64,000 nt of DNA from Dichetophora obliterata. Its lineage: Eukaryota > Arthropoda > Insecta > Diptera > Sciomyzidae. Shown in pieces: positions 1 through 12,792 of this stretch; within the stretch, counting starts at the first letter, position 1, and each line of letters starts with the position of its first letter. The stretch is from NCBI GenBank assembly GCA_963920525.1, contig OY986438.1, forward strand, positions 134,198,671 to 134,262,670. Reading direction: 5' to 3'. The notes under the pieces were generated by a model. The model saw only the letters and a list, made by a program, of their open reading frames with translations, did not search any database and was not told the DNA's origin. Position numbers and translations under genes: made by a program.

Positions 1-362
1 AGAAAATATTATTTTTTATTTATGGTTAGCAGTTAAGATTCTAGATTAATTATACTAAACACGTGCCAAAAACGTAAAACACCCTGTATATTAAAAATTT
101 TACAATAAGAGAGGAAACTGAGTAAAGATTTTTTGGCCGCGTTTAGGGCGGCTGAAACTGATTCATAAATCTGTTTTGTCGAGCTTTTTGATCAAAGTGA
201 GCGCTTATTCAACGCTTCACAAAATAGCTTCTTGAGCTTATTGGTGTTTGTAGTTTATTGTGTGAGCAAGCAAGATGGAGATATAAGCGCTGCAAAGCAT
301 TTAAAAAGTAGCTTTATGCTCGGAGTCAGCTTGCACCATGAACACTTTAAGCTTTTTCCATA
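1..362. other. AT-rich sequence without a recognised gene
   Basis: I see no protein signature, splice-bounded exon or repeat structure here. The short open frames are of a length expected by chance in AT-rich DNA. Confidence 0.5.
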
Positions 363-1865
363 TTGTTCAATAGGGCGTATAGAATTACAATTTCTTTTCG
401 AATTTCACATTCTAAGAGGTTTCAAAATAGACAAAGGTTGGTCAATATCTCCCGAAAAAATTGTTGAAAAATAAGGATCTCTTTCTTTCCCGCAAGGACA
501 AGGAAAGAGTTTTTTGAGAAAAACAGTAAAAAGTCACGATCTCAAAATGCTTTAATTTTTGTAAGAAAAACTGCATATGTCTTAAAACAAAAGAAAATAT
601 AAACTTTAAATAACAATATTTTTAGTTTTTACCCACAGTGTCTTGTGCGAAAGATATTCAAATCTAAAAGTACACTCCAGATAGCACAGAACTTTCAATT
701 GTTATCTGATTGTCTAAATTTTGGTGATATTGATTTGGTGACTGTGTTAACGCTTTCCTTAAATTTTGCGAATTTATAATATCTTTCGCATATGCATTTG
801 GCATACCTTTCGCATATGCATTTTCTTGTTTTGGAGAAATGTATACTTGAATGCAATTTTTTAACTTTTTAAAAAAAATTAATATGAGGTTTCAAATCTC
901 GGGTACCAGAAGTGGCACTGAAGATAATTTTCTCAATTCGGATTCTGCAAACAGTTCTAAACGAAACTCTGTCTAAAAATATCTTTTTTCAAACAGCAGG
1001 AAAAGGCCACGATTTTTTTCCAATTTTTATATTTAAAGAAAGTTATTTCAAGCATGAAATGTCACAATTTGGTTCATATCTCCTTTATGGTTATTATTTC
1101 ATTAAAACAATGTTTAACAACAATTGTTAAGTCAATTGAGACCTAACGAGTGTCAAACTCAGAAAATTAAAATTTTACTAATATTTAAAAAAAAACTCAG
1201 TTCAGATGTTTTAACGGAAAAGGAAAATTTTTTTAAAAAATCAAAACAGGAAAAAAATCGTGGTCTAAACTTGGTGTTGTTTATTGATACTCTTGGACTG
1301 GGTGTTGTTCATACATATTTGAAGAATCTAAGTTAAGGGCATTATCTTCGGTACCACTTTTGCTGCCCGAGATATAAAACCCTACATTAATTTTTTTTGA
1401 TAAAGTTACAAAATTGCATTCAAGTATACATTTCTGAAAAGCAAGAGAATACATATGTAAAAAACATGCAAAAACGTCTAATAATCAAAATTAGCAAAAT
1501 TTAGACAATCAGATAACAATTAAAATTTCTGTGCTATCTCGAGTGTACCTTTAAATTCGAATATCCTTCGCTCAGGACATTGTGGGAAAAAACCAAGAGT
1601 AGAATCGTGTTTTCCAAAATATTGTAAGTTAAAGTCTGTATATAATTTTGCCTTAAGACATATGTTGTTTTTCTTACAAAAATTAAAGAATTTTGAAATA
1701 ATGATTTTTTATTATTTTTCTCAAAAAATAATTTTGTACTTGCGGGAGAGGAAGACATCCTTAATTTGTCCTAGAATTTTTTTTTGGGAGATCTTGACCA
1801 CCCTATGCAACTTTTGAGACCTCTTAGAATATGATCTAAATTCTTCGATACGCTCTACTGAACAA
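363..1865. mobile_element. Long foldback (inverted-repeat) element, about 1.5 kb
   Basis: The left arm (363 to about 1045) reappears in reverse complement at about 1235-1865. The outer ends read TTGTTCAATAGGGCGTATAG and, inverted, TTGTTCAGTAGAGCGTATCG. Inner landmarks also pair: the GGTACC near 902 with the GGTACC near 1350, and the CCACGATTTTTTTCC blocks near 1008 and 1250. The arms have diverged with small indels, and the unpaired centre is roughly 1046-1234. No transposase is visible. Such long-armed elements are usually non-autonomous DNA transposons (foldback or Galileo-like). I could not define a target duplication, so the family stays open. Confidence 0.7.
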
Positions 1866-1887
1866 ACCTGTACTAAACTGCACAATG

Positions 1888-1954
1888 GGTTTGTGTACAT
1901 AGCTAAGCGTGGTTTGTGCAGTACTAAACGTTCGTTTAGTTATGTAAACAAACC
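1888..1954. promoter_or_regulatory. Paired palindromes upstream of the putative exon
   Basis: Two 19-bp arms, GGTTTGTGTACATAGCTAA (1888-1906) and its near-complement at 1936-1954 (17 of 19 match), flank a tighter hairpin ACTAAACG-TT-CGTTTAGT. The structure lies about 125 bp upstream of the ATG at 2079. It could be a subterminal repeat of a DNA transposon or a regulatory palindrome; the sequence does not decide. Confidence 0.35.
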
Positions 1955-2078
1955 AATTTTATACTTTGCAGTAGCTGTTGAACTGTCAAATTAAGTGCAA
2001 CTGGAATAATTTTAGTGTTTCGGTAAGTTTTAATACCAAATATTTATATTGTGAATTTTCGGGTGAATATTAAAAATT

Positions 2079-2239
2079 ATGGCAGGAAGTGACACAGACT
2101 CTGGTTATGAAAGCGGTGCTCCAGGACCAGCAACTAAAAAATTACGTACGGAAATTGTGCATAAAAAGTGTGTGCCAAAATATTCAAGGCAAGATTTTAA
2201 ACCTAGTAAGACGCAATCAACTGATAATGAATTACAAAG
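2079..2239 (+). CDS. Putative first coding exon of an unrecognised gene (partial)
   Basis: An ATG at 2079 opens a frame of 53 codons that ends exactly at a strong splice donor, AAAG followed by GTGAGT, at 2240. The peptide begins MAGSDTDSGYESGAPGP and continues as a charged, Lys-rich, low-complexity stretch without a domain I recognise. Another donor-like GTAAGT sits in the presumed leader at 2021. No matching downstream exon is visible within the next kilobase, which is repeat-filled. This could be the first exon of a host gene with a distant second exon, or the start of a DNA-transposon gene, since the upstream sequence is palindromic. I cannot assign a function. Confidence 0.4.
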
Positions 2240-2439
2240 GTGAGTGTGTATCTCATACTAGTTGCTGGCGTCATAGCGTGATATGCAGCGTTCCTTTTTC
2301 CTTGCCTATTTTCTCCCTCTACCAATACGCGGCATTCTACTCTCGACATTTTTATTGAAGTAAAACTTCTTTAAGTTACTATGTGTTAAGGGGTACACAT
2401 TATCGCTCATGAATGTCAATCAAGTTTGTCTAATTTCTC

Positions 2440-3130
2440 TCTCATTCTGCTGCATGACCAGATTATCATTCATGCCGCCTTATCATTCCAGATTATCATT
2501 CAGGCAAACGGAAAAAGCAAACGGAAAAAGCAAACGGAAAAGCAAAACGATGTGTTATACTCCAAAACTACTGGACCGATTGAGCTGAAATTTTTACGGT
2601 TGATTTGTTTCAGGTAGGACATGGCTTAAAAAAAATCTGCCACAGCCCCTTTTATCGCCCACAAATCAATAAAAATGCTATTTTTCAGACGGTTTTGGTC
2701 TAAAATTTGGTAATTTAGTTTGTATGGTTGTTGTCAGTGACTTTACTTGAAATTGGTTTCCACGCCCCCTTTTACTTTTATCAGTTAAAATTCTATATAT
2801 CAGGCGGTTTTAATCGCATAAGACTAAAGTTTGGCAATTGAGTTTGTATGTTTATTTTCGGCAACTGTCCAAAAATGGTCGTGGTCGCACTGAAGCTACG
2901 CCTATAAATTTATAAATCATTAAAATTGACAACGTTGTCATTTGAGCTGAAATTTTGGCTTAGTTTGTATGGTTACTGTCAGCAAATGTACTAAAAATTG
3001 GTTCTCACGCCCCCTATAACCGCCCACAAACCAATTAAAATGCTTTATTTGAGACGATTTGAGTCGTATTTGACTAAATTGTGATAATTTAGTTCATATG
3101 GTTACTTTTAGCAACTACAATACACTATAT
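2440..3130 (-). repeat. Degenerate tandem repeat, about 115-135 bp period
   Basis: Landmarks such as TAGTTTGTATGGTT recur near 2717, 2840, 2955 and 3090, each followed by a run resembling CCACGCCCCCTTTTA and a GACGGTTTT-like block. The same family is found in inverse orientation at about 54340-55590. A CAAACGGAAAAAG triplication lies at its left edge (2512-2548). It looks like the internal repeat region of a dispersed non-coding element. Confidence 0.6.
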
Positions 3131-3149
3131 ATATATATAATAAGTCGGG

Positions 3150-4300
3150 GATTTGCCGAAGCAGACCACAGTGGGTCCCTTTTCGTCCCCTATTGGACAA
3201 AAGATGCTGCTGCTCGGAGCACTCATACGTGAGCATGCTCCTTGTTTAAGCAGCCTTCGTCACCTCAAGCATATCCTTGTAGGTCAGTTGACTAATCTCG
3301 GCATCGCCGAAAAATGGACGTCCCAGAGTGGTCAATCTTATGCTTGCCAGCGCCGGACACTGGCACAAAATATGTGCTGCTGCTTCCGGCTCCTCTAGGC
3401 TTAACCTACACGCATCGTCCTCGGTCAGAGTCATCTTCCCGAGATGGTACAAGAAGGTACCGTGTCCTGTGACCAGTGCAGTAAGCCAGCTTAAAGTCCT
3501 TCTATTGTATCGGATAACTTTTGCTGCCTCACTACGAGACCACTTCACGGCCGCCTTTGATTGCCTGTAATTAACACCTTCTTCCCACCTTGTACGGTGT
3601 TCTGCGTTCGTCCATTGTTTAATAAGTCCTGACACCATGTTGTCGCCTATGGCGATACGTGGTTCTGGCCCACAGAATTCTTCTGCTGATCCTTCTCTTG
3701 CTAAAGAATCAGCATTTTAATTCTGTTCTATGCCAGAGTGTCCTCTCACCCACATAAGTGTGAGCTCTATTGAGTTTTTTAAGACATTTTATGGCCAACC
3801 GTGAAGTGGTGTCTGTCCGTTGCATACACCTAATCACAGACTGATTGATTGTAGAGAGCAATGACAATTTTCTTGCCATTGACCCGGCCATCTATCAGGT
3901 GGTCCAGCGCATGCACTACTCCAAGCATTTCTGCCTGGTATACAGACACAAACCTCCCTAACCTCAGTACACAGGATAGGCTTAACCCTTCTGGGTAAAC
4001 GCCTGCCCCGGCTCTGCCATTCATCAGAGAGCCGTCTCTGAATATACTGATATCGTTACCAACGATTTCTTCACAAACGGCTCCATCTGTTATAAGATTT
4101 TTATAACATTTCTCTGTTATTCTTACTCTCTGCCTTCCGTCCATAGGCATACACGCCTCCCTGACATCTCTCTGTGCAATATCAAGGATGCGCATATGAC
4201 CATGCAGGGCCGTTGCCCCATGCTACGTAGCATTTCGCAACATCCTGAGGGTTGACAGCGCCGCTGTTTTCTTTATTTCTAAATCCAACGGCAGCATGGA
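3150..4300 (-). pseudogene. LINE fragment: RNase H and C-terminal tail, broken
   Basis: On the minus strand the first part encodes an RNase H core with FRDGS and YQAEML (likely the first Asp and the Glu of the active site) and an ADSLAREG segment. The second part (about 3638-3246) encodes the C-terminal tail with TGHGTFLYHL and a zinc-like HILCQCPAL. The frame shifts near 3840 and stops interrupt it near 3710. RNase H followed by this Cys/His tail is typical of I/LOA/R1-type non-LTR retrotransposons. The reverse transcriptase and endonuclease are absent, as expected for a 5'-truncated copy. The 3' end near 3150 resembles that of the LINE at 12.7 kb but the proteins belong to different families. 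Confidence 0.75.
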
Positions 4301-6130
4301 TCAGCAACTATTATTAAAATGGTAAATATATTTAGCACTTCTTGGCATTTGGTATATGCCAGTAAGGCGGTCTGTGGCAGGACAACGTCTGCCGAGGAAT
4401 ACTTGTGCATACATAAAGATGGAGCTAAATAACTTTTACTTAGGTTATGTGGTCACACTCGTTTTTTTATAATATTTTCATAGTAAGTTGACCGATTTTC
4501 AGAAAAACTATTATAAAACTCTGAAATATTGGAAATTATGGAAATCAATGGACTAATATTTTTTTACCTCTCGAGTTTCGTAATTTTAAAGATGTAAGAC
4601 CTGTTTTTAAAATAAAGCCAATGTTCTACAAAATGATAATAATGAGCAACAAATGGATGTTATGATTTGATAACAACAATAATTACTTTTTATATAGCTA
4701 TCAAAAAATTCAATGATTTTTTAATCTGCATTCCAAATAGGAAATACCTTGTTTTCCTGAGTTAAATAGGTGAAGTTCAAAAATCTCACATTTTTATATA
4801 AAGTCAAATATTCACAAAACTTTTTCTGATTTATGACAGTTAAATTGTTAATTTTATTGTGCACACGTTCTTAAAATTACGTTTTTTTAAATCTTGTAAT
4901 TTTTGATTCCATTTAACGCACTGCGTGTCGTGACCTTAATTGGAAAACATTTAAAAAATAAGAGCATTAACGGTTTTCGTTAGCATTTTTATCAAACGAT
5001 AAATTATCGGACCAGTTTGAAAAACATAATTTTTTAGAAAACGTGTTTTAAGATTCTGTAAACTATTTTTTGGAGTTCATTTATGAAAATATGGGTTCCT
5101 TTCGTAAGCGATAATTGCTATCGTTATCAGCCAAACCGCTTTCGGAACATATTCTACACATAATAAGCTATCGAAAAATTAAAAAAAAAAAACAATAATT
5201 CACTTTGTAGGTCGATTTTCACGAGAACCTGCCTTTAAATGTTTAATGAAAATTCAGATTGAATATTACTCAGACATTTATTTCCAAGCAGTGATACACG
5301 TGAATTTTTTTTGTTTTCCTTCTGCAGAGTCCGTTGATAGAAGTTTAGGATTATGTACTTTTTAAAGAAAAAAAAATAGAAATTGCCATACAGTGTAATG
5401 TATAGGAAAAAGATTGTGGCATTCCATTATATATGAATGATAAAACTTCTTAAGTGTGCTTGTTTATGTTAAAACTGAAAATTGATTGCTTGTTTGTTCT
5501 TTTATTGAGTTAACTAAGTTGAAAAAATATTCAAGGAAATATTCAAAGACATCTTTATGACAGATTTTCCTGTCTTTTTTTTTTTGTTTATTTCTTAAAA
5601 TATTCATGAAAGTTCTTTCTGCCTTAATTGTATAGACAAAAAAGCAATCCATAAAGTAAGCAAAATCTTTGAAACTTTTTCGGCAAATCTCCAAAGTCCG
5701 GCTAGTTTCAGAGTCAATATTTATGCTACCTTCACATTCTAACATTCCCTCTTTCTCTCCCTCTTTCGACTACTCGCATATAATTCGAAGGATAAACACG
5801 TAAATTTTATATAACAATACAAGACCGAAAGTCGGCAGTAATACATCACTCAATAATAGCCAAGGTTTAAGTCACTTCAAGGAAATTCTTTGCGGTAAAC
5901 TTTATAAGTTGTTCTTTTGGTTGCTGTGTTGTAATCTTTTTGTGATGTTTTGTTTGGTTCTGTTTTTATTTTGTTTTGGTGTATGTCAAAAAGTTATGGT
6001 CCTAATGAAACCTCTGGAGTGCAAGATGCAGGCGGCATAATCCTTATTCACAAAAATTGTTTTCATCTATTTTGGATATCAGGCGCGACGTTTGTTCATC
6101 ACATAAAACTTTCGTAAGAGATAATATTTT
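4301..6130. other. AT-rich sequence, nothing recognised
   Basis: I find no protein motif, long inverted repeat or tandem array. The open frame at 5464-5745 on the minus strand has AT-driven composition and no domain, so I do not call it a gene. Confidence 0.5.
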
Positions 6131-6139
6131 TTATGTTTT

Positions 6140-6245
6140 CAATCTATTTGTTTGTTTGTCTGACTTTCTGCGAGTCTCTTCGCCTGTCCATCTATCAGCC
6201 CGTCTGTCTGTCTCTCTGTCCGTGCTTCTGTCGACCTGTCTGTAG
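6140..6245. repeat. Imperfect (CTGT)n-rich simple repeat
   Basis: A pyrimidine-rich run of CTGT and CTGTCTCT words. It explains the short open frame that overlaps it. Confidence 0.6.
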
Positions 6246-8127
6246 GTTTGACTGCGATGATGATTGATGAGCTAGCGAGCAGCAAGCTAGTGAGCATAGC
6301 AAAGTATTCATTCGATTAAAAGTTTTTCTTGGCACAAAGTTTTGTTGTTAAAAAACAAGGCAAGTAAAAAGAATAAAACGAAATTCAAAAACTTATCGAA
6401 TGTATTGCTGGACCCCTGTGAATAGAAAACAAAAAAAAAAAACGAGAAATGTCAGAAAAAAATGTACCAGCGGATATGAAGTTGTTGGCTGAACTTTGGC
6501 GTGATTTTTATTTACGACTTGAGCGTTGCTTGCGATGTAGCTAAAAACCAGTATTTTTTTATAAAAAGTGGCTCAAGTTATTAAGTGAATTTTGACAAAA
6601 GTTTAGTGAAAAGATTTTGGTTAACACTGAGATTAAAGAAGATTCTTGCTTTAGCATCTTACGCTTAGCTTAAGGTTTTCAAATTAAATCTATCTTTTTT
6701 AATATACCTACATATAAATTATATTAGATTAGCATTTATTAAATTTAGATTTAAATTAGAATTAGCATTTAGATTCATTGTAGGTATTTTTAAAAAATTT
6801 TTTAATAATATTTTTTTTTGTACTTTTCGATGTGCACAGGTTGTTCACTTGCCTGATGACAATCGATCACAATATCTCAAGAACTGCTCTATGGATAGAC
6901 TTTTTAAGCGCACTTTAAAGTGCGAAAAATATGAAAAAACTCTGCTTAAAATTCACATGTCCGCCATTTTTGTAATTTTCAACTATTTATTCATGTTATC
7001 TTATATATATTACGCAAAAGCAAATTATGTCCGGCGTAAGGCTTTTTAAGTACAAGCCCAATCTTAATAAATTTAGTATAGTTTGGTAAGCTTAGACCTG
7101 TAGATGTGCAAACTGGACTTTTTATTTCGTAAAAATTTATATTTTTAAGCTACAGCGAGTTAAAGTTTACATATAATTATTGTTGTTGTTATGTTGCTTT
7201 TTCTCTTCTTAATTTCAGCATATGCCTTAAAATATGTGAGGTATTTAGCGCCACCTATCGGCTAATAGCTATGAAACTGTTGTGCTTACGAACAATCTTT
7301 TATAATTTCACAGCTAAAACTATGAGTTGATATATTCAATATCTGAGTGATACTGGAATGATTTCTTACAGTTGGAAAAAGAGTTCTAAGCTGTTGGTCA
7401 GAAAATTTTTTACTTTTTAAAAATTTACACAAAAATTTAATAACAAATTGGAAACTGCTAATGATGCATTTTTTTCAAGCATTTTTCAACTGATAATCAA
7501 GAAATATTCTGACTCCTGTATATGTAAAATAAATTTGGGTATGAAATTAAATATGCTAAAATTATATAGTCGTTGCGCGTGCAATCCGCGTATATTGCAC
7601 AAAGGCCAAAATTAATTTCATTTCAATCTTGATCAGTTGAAAATCTGTTCAATAGCTTCAAATAAAATCTAGAAATGTTAAATATAGTTTATAAATCTAT
7701 TTGGTTTTTTTATATCAGATGACATGAACGTGCAGTGGGATGGAGACCGTTTGGGTACATTTTTTTCAACGTGACGTTTGACTGCGTATTAACACCTCAC
7801 ATTACACTTTTATGCAAAAAAAAAACAATTTCCAACACTTTACGAACCAATAAATAACTGCCCAAAAAGTCAAGATGTTCACTTACTTCCTTATAAGAAA
7901 AAAAAAATCAATAATATCGAAGTGTTTTGGACCTCAAGATGAAGCCCTTTATTTCACTCACAGAACTGGCGATGGTATCAAAACTTCGCTTCTTCTAGCC
8001 GTAGTATTACGGTTCTCAAAAAATTTAATATGCGATGCTATGACAACTTCCATAAGAGCTGTTAGATTCCTGTTTAAGAGATGCTCTGCCGGTTTTGACA
8101 ACCTCACAGAAAGTTGTAAGAACTTTT
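6246..8127. other. AT-rich sequence, nothing recognised
   Basis: No protein or repeat signature is visible. The sequence just before 8128 reads in the same frame as the minisatellite that follows, but nothing shows that it is coding. Confidence 0.45.
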
Positions 8128-8410
8128 AATGGTGAGAGGAATTCGTTTTTGATAACCGAATTGTGGAGGGGTCATAACACCGCCTTTTGCGATGGCGAGA
8201 GGAATTCGGTTTTGACAGCCGAATTGTGGAGGGGTCATAACAGTGCCTTTTGCGATGGTGAGAAGAATTCGGTTTTGACAGCCGAATTGTTGACGGGTCA
8301 TTACAGCGCCTTTTGCTATGGTGAGAGGGATTCAGTTTTGACAGCCGAATTGTGGAGAGGTCATAACAGCGCCTTTTGCAATGGTGAGAGGAATTCGGTT
8401 TTGATAGCCA
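8128..8410. repeat. 63-bp minisatellite, about 4.5 units
   Basis: Units begin at 8128, 8191, 8254, 8317 and 8380, spaced exactly 63 bp. Each contains a near-palindrome, AATTCGG...CCGAATT, and ends GCCTTTTGC. Because 63 is divisible by three the array leaves an open plus-strand frame (8095-8451) of a 21-residue repeat with an NGERNSVLTAELWRGH-like core. There is no start context, splice signal or homolog I know to show that it is translated. I call it a repeat, with coding potential unproven. Confidence 0.8.
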
Positions 8411-8451
8411 TAAAACCTTATGTTGAGGCTGTCAGAACTTTTTCTATTTAA

Positions 8452-9961
8452 GCTAGTTACCTCTGCGCTTTTAAGGTTATCACCAATTTCTTAATGCCGT
8501 TTGCTTAATAAAAGTGTTATTTTTAAATATTTTTTAAATTTTTATTTCAAATCATTTAAAAAAATATTACTTTTTTGATCAAATAAACATAAAATTTTAA
8601 TTGTTCATAGAACTTTTTTTTAAATTTTTTTTTTATGAAACTTTAAAAATCCCATATTATAAACGACAAATCATTAGCATGCATCTGAAACATGCTTACA
8701 AATAGTTTTAAACAATGGAATTGTAAAATAGTCCATGCCTTTTTCAATACAATAGGCATAATATTTATTATCAAAGTAAAGCGATTATCAAAATAAATAC
8801 CGATTAACTGTAAATCAATTTTTTTAATATTTACTAACAAGCACGCTGCAAAGCCAAAGCTAAAATGGAGAAATTTGTCTTTTGTGGTTTTAGTATCTTC
8901 AGTAAAAGCGTGAAAATCGTATTGAGGCTACAACAGCCGTATTGGAGTTTCTCTACACGCAAGATTTCAAAGTTGGTTGCAGTAGCCACATTACTGAATG
9001 TATCACAACTGTAACCACAGCTCTTATTTTCAAAAGACGCTCAACATAATTTTTGTTTTTTTTTTATGATAATTGCAGATTCAGTTAGGGCTATGAGAGC
9101 TCTCATAAAGTGCTTGCAATAAACTTTCAGCTAAGGTGACTCATTTCATATATAATAACTCTAGTATGGCTACTACAGCCTTATCTTCTTCATGGCAGCT
9201 GTGTACGAAATTCCATAATTCCCTGAGTGTTAGCAATTTAAGTATTAGGAAATAAGAAGTAAGACAACTTTTATATAAAACCTTTATATATAAAATTCTT
9301 TTGTACATGGCTTTGTCACTGAACTTCTTCTAAGAGAATGGACCAATTTCGATGAAATTTGGTGTATACATGCGGCTGGGTCCGTAGATGGTTTTGTTTT
9401 AAAGTTTGACCTGTTAGGTGGCAGTGTTTAAAGGGGTATTTGAGACAATAAGTCAGAAACTAATTGAGAAATTGTCACGATTCCTTCACTGCACCATTAC
9501 TTTTTATGCAGAAAAAAATAACAAAAAAACAAAATGAATAAAACTAAACAAAAAAAATCTTAGATTTTTATGAGTTTGGCTTGATTTTTCGATCGTATAA
9601 AACATTTTTAAATTTTAACGATAGAAACTTTAAATCATCCCTACATCTATGCATACCTTATGAAAGAACACCATAAAAAACATTTTGGGTTTCGAATATT
9701 TTTTCAACAACAAATATTTTTACCAAATTTTTTTGCGAAATAAAGAAATTCGTTAAGATTTTTTTTTTAAATAATAAAAATTAGAAGTGAAACGAAAATG
9801 AAAAAAATTGAAACACAACTAGACGGACAATTAATTAAAATTTTAAGCAGAAAAAAAATTAATGCAATCCTGTGTAACATGACCGAGTTATTAACTTTCA
9901 AAGCCAGCCCTTTCATTTTTGATTGATTTTTTTTTTTTCTATTTCACCAAAAAATAAAATT
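8452..9961. other. AT-rich sequence with one Helitron-like stretch
   Basis: At about 9275-9420 the text resembles the 5' region of insect Helitron-like repeats: TATATAAAATTCTTTTGTAC, then a segment ending GATGAAATTTGGTGTA. No 3' hairpin end is identified. The rest shows nothing recognisable. Confidence 0.3.
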
Positions 9962-10696
9962 CCCTATAGGAACAAACTAACTTGTTTTAAAAAACAACTA
10001 ATTAAAATAATTTAAAGTAAATTTAATAAATTTAAAATAAACTAGTTTATGAACTACTTTAAATTAAATTTTGGCGGCATCCACTTTAATTTGAATAGTT
10101 TTTATAGCATTATATATGAAGTAATTGAAAAACTACTTCAAAACAAGTGGGTTAAAAGCTACTTTGAATTATATTAAGGTGGTGACTATTCTGATTTTGA
10201 CATGTTTTTACCGCAAATTTTCATTAGATTACAAGTTTATATATATTTAACCATGCTATTACATCAAATATTATTAACTTTAAGCTTTTACTAATATGAA
10301 TTTATGTATTTTTTTTTCAAAACAATAAAATAAATGATCTCTTCGATCTATAGAAATTTAAAATTTTTATGCTTTTAAATTCATCTTCAGTAAGTGGAAT
10401 ATTAACTAGTTTTCAAGTGATTTTTTTGAAAGTAATTAAAAAAAGAATTTAAATTTAACAAGTAGTTGAAAATATATGCGGTTTTCAATTGATTTATTTT
10501 AAAATAGTTAAAAAATTAATTTAAATTCAACTAACTTAGCAAGTAGTTGAAAACATATGCAGACGAAAGTCAATTGACTTATTTAGCGGACATCACCATA
10601 CAAAATATGTTAGTTCGTTCTATGAAAAAAGTCAGAATTTCAACTAGTTGTGGTTGACAAAAAACTTATTTTAAAGTAGTTTATTTTCCTGCAGGG
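9962..10696. mobile_element. MITE or short foldback DNA element, about 735 bp
   Basis: The left end CCCTATAGGAACAAACTAAC and the inverted right end CCCTGCAGGAAAATAAACTA form imperfect terminal inverted repeats. The interior is rich in degenerate AAGTAGTTGAAAA and ACTACTTTAAA words. No coding capacity is seen. A clear target duplication is not visible, so the superfamily is unknown. Confidence 0.55.
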
Positions 10697-12420
10697 TTAG
10701 TACTAAAAACTTTTTGTGTGCTTGTACGCAAGTTTTTGTGGTGTCAATTTCTTGGAAATTTTAAGCAACTAGCATGTTTTTAAAAAAAATGAAATTTTTT
10801 TGATAAAAGACATCTAAGCCAAGAATGTTACATACCACAAAGGTCAATTACCACAATTATCAAATTGCAATAACATAACTTTGAAAATTTTTGCATGGCA
10901 GATTATTTACCTTAAACATTTAAGGTGTTTGATGAATCTGAGGACCTTAGTATGTTTGGCGATGAAAAAAAGGTCAAAAATTTAGATAAAGATATATAAC
11001 TTCTCGATTAACACCGGGTATACCAGCTAGTATTCTATAAATATTTGAGCCCTTAAGCTTAATGAACACTTGCAAGTTGTGTGCAACTATCAAATGAACA
11101 TAAGAACATAAGACGTTAAAGACACGGGTAGACACCAAAGTGTCTTGAATCACTCATTGCAGATTCCTGGCTCGGATTAAAATATTTTACAGCAAATGAA
11201 TCAACTTTGTAAATTTTTCTAATATATGGCCCATGAAATAATTAATTGTTTAAAATTTAAAATTTTACATTTTGCCCAAATTGTGTGACATTATTATTGT
11301 GTGACATATATTAGATATAAATATTTTAAATTAATTATAATCCTATTTGCAGTATTTTGTATTTATTTCTATCATCTACACCAAATGTGGCTGTCACGCT
11401 CAATGTTCTACACGAGCTGAAATTAGCCACAAAAATAATCATTTTAGTCAAAATTAACAAAATTGTTATGCTAATGACGTTTTTAGCAAAAGCTACAGGC
11501 AACAAAATAATTTCAAATTACTCAAAAATAATTGACAAAATTTAAGTGACCAAAAATAAATCAAAAAATATTTAAATTTTTACAAAAATTTTAAAATTGT
11601 TTAAATTTTAAATTTAATTTGGATTTTCGCTTCAATGCCAAGGAGTCAGAGTCGAATGACATCAGCAAACATTTATTATCTATATTTTGTAACAGCTTAA
11701 ATAGTATTAAACTAAATACTTAAATACATAAAAACAAAACATATAATGATCTAAACTTGGCAAATAAAGCATTTTTGGCTAACTTGCAGTTATCGTTGTT
11801 GTTGCTGTTGTTGCTACTTTTGTCGTTGTAGTTGTTGTTGCCTTATTGTTTTGGCAAACTTTTGTACAATAATTACTAATTTATTGCTTTGACTCTGAGT
11901 GAGTTGGGCTGGTAATTTTATTTCTTTCCTTTTTCTTGTTGATCTTGATAAAATAAGTGTGGCAGACTTTTTGGTGCGCTTAGTGCTGCCAGGTTTTTGC
12001 TCATTTTTAAGTGATGAATATGCTGCAGTTTAAGCAATCGTCGAACCCAATGTCTGAAAAGTTTGTCATGAGTCCGTGAGTCAGCGTGTAATTGACCGGC
12101 TAAAAGTGAAAACAATTTTTAAAGTGAAACTTCTTAAACGGCGATTTCATATTGAGGATTTTGTTTGCACGAGCACAATGATATTTTTAATTTTTTGTAT
12201 TGGAACCCCCAGAAGGGTACTTGATAAAGTGTAGGTGTGTTAAAAAAAGTGTTGAGGGGACAAATTAATAGAATCATCTCATACAAGTGACCCCCCCCCT
12301 CCCTCTAGTCAGTTTTATATAAGAGGTTTACCATTGCTTGCAGAGAAGTAACGGCACAACAGCAATGTTTATGCAATTGAAAAACATTGTGTATCTGTTT
12401 TAAATTAAACCTGAGCTACA
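10697..12420. other. AT-rich sequence with a (TTG)n tract
   Basis: Imperfect TTG/GTTGTTG repeats occupy 11788-11846. The segment at about 12180-12290 resembles 32435-32540 (shared words such as CCCAGAAG and GTGTAGGTGTGTT), so it is part of a dispersed repeat. No gene is supported. Confidence 0.5.
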
Positions 12421-12429
12421 GCAGGTCTT

Positions 12430-12480
12430 TAGCTAGGCTACCAGTAGTTCACCAGTAGGCTACGGCAGCCATGATTATAA
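12430..12480 (-). repeat. tRNA-like fragment (A-box region)
   Basis: The minus strand reads GCCGTAGCCTACTGGTGAAC, matching the A-box region of the tRNA-like modules at 19.8 and 30.6-30.8 kb. No B box follows, so it is a remnant. Confidence 0.35.
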
Positions 12481-12792
12481 CAACAAAAGTAACTAACTTA
12501 AAACAAGTATCTGAGATGGTAACTCCTCATAATATCATAAAATTTTCCAACTGCTTTAAAATCATTACCAATAAGAACTTTTTCGCACTCTTGAACATTT
12601 GATATTTAGAGTGTAAATGGTTTTATCAAATATCCAGCCAAATACTCAGTAGGCCGTAACGACAGAAACCGATTCAGTTTGATTAGCGATAAAAACTTGC
12701 GTAGGTTAGGTTAGATCAAAGTGGCTGCCTCAATTGAGACACACTTAGGCCAAAGAGGCCCACTGTGGTACCACAGGGTTGATTCCCATTTT

